Position numbers and translations under genes: made by a program
Notes under the pieces: generated by a model
What the model saw: the letters and a program-made list of their open reading frames with translations, nothing else
Told to the model about the DNA's origin: nothing
Database searches by the model: none
Assembly: GCA_025996655.1 (NCBI GenBank)
Contig: BNTO01000024.1
Location: forward strand, 1 to 8,780
Direction: 5' to 3'
DNA: 8,780 bases
Origin: Alphaproteobacteria bacterium
GTDB taxonomy: Bacteria; Pseudomonadota; Alphaproteobacteria; BNTO01
Shown: one piece after another, positions 6,378 to 8,780 of the stretch
How positions within the stretch are numbered: the stretch's first letter is position 1
How the letters are laid out: every line of letters starts with the position of its first letter

Positions 6378-6800
6378 GTGGCCATCCAACAAACGTTATC
6401 TATTATTAAACCTGATGCAACGCGCCGAAATTTGACGGGGCAAATTAATGCGAAACTCGAAGAAGCGGGCCTTAAAATTATTGCGCAAAAGCGCCTTTTG
6501 ATCACGAAAGAGCTTGCCAAGGAGTTTTACGCCGTTCACGCGGAGCGCTCTTTTTACGATGATTTGTGCACCAATATGACGCTTGGCCCCATTGTGGTAC
6601 AGGTTTTGGAAGGCGAAGATGCGATCCAAACAAATCGCGAAATCATGGGCGCTACCAATCCCAGCAACGCTTTTCCTGGGACTATTCGCTATGAATTTGG
6701 AGAATCGATTGATTTCAATTCGGTCCATGGATCCGATTCCCCCGCAAACGCCGTACAGGAAATCGCCTTTTTTTTTAGCAAAATCGAATTATGCCGCTGA
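6378..6800 (+). CDS. ndk: Nucleoside diphosphate kinase
   Basis: Cytoplasmic enzyme that moves the gamma phosphate of ATP onto nucleoside diphosphates through a phospho-histidine intermediate, balancing NTP and dNTP pools. The 140-residue protein starts [17 protein letters not shown], with the conserved Lys11-Pro-Asp. It has [14 protein letters not shown] (70-83), the nucleotide-site Arg87, MGATNP (90-95), Thr93 and Arg104. The catalytic His117 is in SVHGSDSP (115-122), and AVQEIAFFF follows near the end. With the GTG start, the catalytic histidine falls at position 117, as in well-studied members, and length equals the usual 140-143. The sequence resembles alphaproteobacterial homologues ([14 protein letters not shown]). 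His117, Ser119 and Asp120 are intact, so it should be active. It is the first gene of the operon formed with the next two genes, and its stop lies 10 nt inside the next gene. Confidence 0.97.
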   Translation: MAIQQTLSIIKPDATRRNLTGQINAKLEEAGLKIIAQKRLLITKELAKEFYAVHAERSFYDDLCTNMTLGPIVVQVLEGEDAIQTNREIMGATNPSNAFPGTIRYEFGESIDFNSVHGSDSPANAVQEIAFFFSKIELCR

Positions 6801-7375
6801 GTTTTTCTTCTCTTAGGCAGACGAAATTTTGGACGATCCCTAATGTTTTAACCCTTTTCCGCATTGTGTCGGCGCCTCTCGTTTTTTATTTTGCTTTTTG
6901 CGAAAAATATGGGGTGGCTGTCGTTCTTTATTGGTTCTCCAGTATGTCCGATGGATTGGACGGGTTCTTAGCGCGTCGGTTTCATTGGGAATCTCTGTGG
7001 GGGCGCTGCCTCGATCCTATCGCAGATAAAGCTCTGGCGTTTTTTTCTTATTGTGCCCTGTTTTCGGAAATGCCGGAGCTTGCGGTTCTTGTTATTATGC
7101 GCGATGTTCTGATTTTGTTAGCCGTTTTTTTTGCTAAAGTGAAGGCGGTGGAAATTCCCATTCAGCCGCTGCGCGTTGGGAAATTGCACACGCTTATGAC
7201 ACTTTTTCTGCCCTTTCTTTGGTTGCTTGATAAGACGGTCCTTATCCCAAGCTTTCCTCTTATTTTAAAAATATTTCAAATTTCAGTTGTTGTAACAACC
7301 GTCGTTTCTTTAGCTGCCTACGCCATCGTTTTTTTCAAGGGCTTAAAAAAAGAAGAAGGAAAAACAAAACCATAG
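6791..7375 (+). CDS. CDP-alcohol phosphatidyltransferase (PgsA-like)
   Basis: Integral inner-membrane enzyme of phospholipid synthesis. The family joins a CDP-activated lipid to an alcohol, releasing CMP; PgsA uses glycerol-3-phosphate to make the phosphatidylglycerol precursor. The 194-residue protein starts with the PgsA-like segment [18 protein letters not shown] (15-32). It then carries a perfect family motif D-x2-DG-x2-AR-x8-G-x3-D-x3-D, with Asp54, Asp57, Asp75 and Asp79 ([11 protein letters not shown] then [10 protein letters not shown]). Six membrane helices are plausible between about 19 and 186. Length and start fit PgsA, but related enzymes (phosphatidylserine or cardiolipin type) share the motif and the exact acceptor cannot be fixed. 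In some alphaproteobacteria such a gene lies beside a PerM-type gene, as here, and may be a second paralogue to the main PgsA. The ATG overlaps the end of ndk by 10 nt. Confidence 0.92.
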   Translation: MPLSFSSLRQTKFWTIPNVLTLFRIVSAPLVFYFAFCEKYGVAVVLYWFSSMSDGLDGFLARRFHWESLWGRCLDPIADKALAFFSYCALFSEMPELAVLVIMRDVLILLAVFFAKVKAVEIPIQPLRVGKLHTLMTLFLPFLWLLDKTVLIPSFPLILKIFQISVVVTTVVSLAAYAIVFFKGLKKEEGKTKP

Positions 7376-7431
7376 GCTGCCCCGACGCGAAAAGCTAGAA
7401 TGGGTTAGCAACAAAAAAAGAGCGCCCCTGC

Positions 7432-8526
7432 ATGCTTCCATTTTTTAAGAGACTCCACAAAGATGAGGAAACATTTCGCGCCGTCCTTTTGCTGCTTCTC
7501 CTGGCGTACCTTTTCCTTACCCTTTTTAGCAAATTCATTTCTATTTTCTTGCTTTTTACGAGCGTTTTGATCTTGTCCGCCCTCATGAATCCTTGCGTCA
7601 AAAAAATGCAAAAATACGGTCTTCCAAGGAGTCTCGTCACTTTTCTCTTGATTTTTTTGATTGTCTTCCATCTCATCTCTTTAGCGACGGTTCTCTCCTT
7701 TTACGCCAAAAAATATTTTTCGCTTTACCAACACAATCTTCGCTCCCTCATTGTTTCCCTTGCCACGTGGACACCCCAAAAAATCAATCAAATCGCAGCC
7801 TTCTTCCATATTCCCCTTAAAGTCGACCCCAACGCGATTCACGAATACCTCACCAACAGTTTGGGCGACATTTTGGAGTCTATCATTCGGCAGATTTCCA
7901 CTCTTTATACGCACGCGCGTTCGGTTGTCAACGCAGTCACTCTTGCGGTCTTTGCGCCTATTTTAACGTTTTACGTTACCAAAGATTGGGAAAAACTGGT
8001 GGCTAAAACGCGCGAATACACGCCCGACCGCTTGCTGGCTTTTGCGGATTTTGTTTTGCCAAATGTGAAAAAAAATTTGAAACAACAATTCGCAGGCCAA
8101 ACCAAAGTGAGCTTTATTGTAATGATTCTTTATTCTGTGGGATTATTTTTTATTGGCATAAATCCATTTTTACTCCTAGGCTTTATAAGCGGTCTTCTGA
8201 CGTTTATTCCTTTTTTAGGCGCTTTTGTCGCCCTTCTTTTTGCGCTTCTTGTCGCCCTAGGCCAAGATATGGGCTGTGTTCCAATCGTTTCTCTTGGCGT
8301 CCTTTATTTTTCCCTTTCGTCTCTTGAATCGAATTTCCTCACACCAAAATTTGTGGGAAGAAAAATTGGCTTGCATCCTGTCTGGATCTTTTTTGCGGTG
8401 CTGATGGTAATGGCCTGGCTGGGATTAGGGGCGGCTTTCTTTGTTTTGCCGCTTGCAACGTTAACGTGGAGTTTCATTCAAAGCACGCTTGCTTGGATAA
8501 AAAAGGAAGATGATGAAGGACGCTAA
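7432..8526 (+). CDS. AI-2E family (PerM-like) membrane transporter
   Basis: Multi-pass inner-membrane protein of the AI-2E/PerM family (recalled as Pfam PF01594). Some members export autoinducer-2 and others act in ion or solute movement, so the substrate is open. The 364-residue length is typical. Membrane segments are visible at about 17-35, 36-52, 68-91, 165-183, 226-250, 252-278, 284-297 and 315-350. A hydrophilic stretch at about 92-160 lies between the third and fourth. Family hallmarks are GQTKVSFIVMILYSVGL (222-238), GFISGLLTFIPFLGAF (250-265), and LTPKFVGRKIGLHPVW (303-318) followed by GLGAAFFVLPLATL (331-344). The ATG at 7432 has only a weak upstream AAGAG. It follows the phosphatidyltransferase gene by 56 nt with no terminator between, so co-transcription is likely. 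In many alphaproteobacteria the next gene is hda; none is seen here. Confidence 0.93.
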   Translation: MLPFFKRLHKDEETFRAVLLLLLLAYLFLTLFSKFISIFLLFTSVLILSALMNPCVKKMQKYGLPRSLVTFLLIFLIVFHLISLATVLSFYAKKYFSLYQHNLRSLIVSLATWTPQKINQIAAFFHIPLKVDPNAIHEYLTNSLGDILESIIRQISTLYTHARSVVNAVTLAVFAPILTFYVTKDWEKLVAKTREYTPDRLLAFADFVLPNVKKNLKQQFAGQTKVSFIVMILYSVGLFFIGINPFLLLGFISGLLTFIPFLGAFVALLFALLVALGQDMGCVPIVSLGVLYFSLSSLESNFLTPKFVGRKIGLHPVWIFFAVLMVMAWLGLGAAFFVLPLATLTWSFIQSTLAWIKKEDDEGR

Positions 8527-8780
8527 CTTAAATCTGTGTAATGGTCTCAAAAGGGGAGCCCTTGTCTAGAACGAAAGAGATCGAGAAGAAAGTGAGGGCA
8601 AACTAAAAGTTTGCCTCAAATCTCCACTCTTCGTAGGCTATTTTTAATTTATTTCCATTAGGCCGGGTATAAACCTTCGCCTTTAGGCGGAATCACAAAT
8701 TTTGCGCTGAAAAAACTGACGTGTTGGTGAAGGGGTCATGTTTTTTGGAGCCCTAAAGTTCCTTGTATAACCCAGAAAGG
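8527..8780. other. Right flank without a convincing gene
   Basis: No reading frame in these 254 bases looks like a full gene. A 19-codon frame starts inside the end of the AI-2E gene at 8510 behind AAAAGGAAG and stops at 8567-8569. A 21-codon frame runs 8541-8606. On the minus strand 29 codons are open from 8692 to a stop at 8603-8605, ending YEEWRFEANF, which has a protein-like composition. All are too short to call. They may be debris of degraded genes or chance. Confidence 0.5.
8597..8615. terminator. Hairpin after the ndk operon, possible terminator
   Basis: GGCAAACT and AGTTTGCC form a perfect 8-bp stem around an AAA loop, 70 bases after the stop of the AI-2E gene. The position suits operon termination or 3'-end protection. 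The following bases (TCAAATCTCC) contain no U-tract, so it would be a poor intrinsic terminator on the plus strand. On the minus strand it is also followed by mixed pyrimidines, not a T-run. Confidence 0.4.

Noticed and set aside
7395..7676. Minus-strand open frames of 88-93 codons over the start of the AI-2E gene
   Set aside because: They are antisense shadows of the strongly biased Phe/Leu-rich coding sequence; the plus-strand frame carries the family motifs.
1..8780. CRISPR array, tRNA or rRNA gene, riboswitch, prophage or toxin-antitoxin system
   Set aside because: By eye there are no regularly spaced direct repeats, no cloverleaf with a T-loop motif, no conserved rRNA stretch, and no phage or toxin-antitoxin proteins among the coding regions.

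Overview
The window looks like a chromosomal segment of an alphaproteobacterium of moderate GC content, possibly a host-associated lineage such as Holosporales. The lineage is inferred, mainly from the alphaproteobacterial look of the nucleoside diphosphate kinase and from a downstream phosphatidyltransferase/AI-2E transporter pair. Intact genes are tightly packed. The only mobile DNA is two decayed transposase tails at the left edge.

Left edge (1-423): two C-terminal fragments of IS1-type transposases lie head to tail. The first has two in-frame stops. The second has lost everything upstream of its last catalytic motif.

Minus strand (478-5127): a five-gene efflux operon, read right to left: a periplasmic adaptor (HlyD/YbhG type), two separate ABC ATPases, and two ABC-2 permeases. 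The order matches E. coli ybhG-ybhF-ybhS-ybhR, except that the double ATPase YbhF is split into two genes. The four gene junctions are a 21-nt gap, a 4-nt overlap, a 7-nt overlap and a 4-nt overlap, so translation is probably coupled from the first ATPase on. The ATPase motifs predict one working and one degenerate ATP site. No outer-membrane channel gene or regulator gene is present in the window.

Divergent gap (5128-5346): this holds a perfect 9-bp inverted repeat overlapping a plausible promoter for the efflux operon, a good operator candidate.

Plus strand (5347-8526): an unrecognised, probably exported protein with four cysteines comes first. It is followed by ndk behind its own promoter, a CDP-alcohol phosphatidyltransferase overlapping ndk by 10 nt, and an AI-2E/PerM-family membrane protein. 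The last three look like one operon linking nucleotide homeostasis, phospholipid synthesis and a membrane transporter.

Right edge (8527-8780): no convincing gene. It contains a GC-containing hairpin without a U-tract and short open stretches that may be gene debris. I did not find a clearly new biological system. The best leads are the operator-like repeat, the asymmetric split ATPase pair and the unrecognised exported protein.
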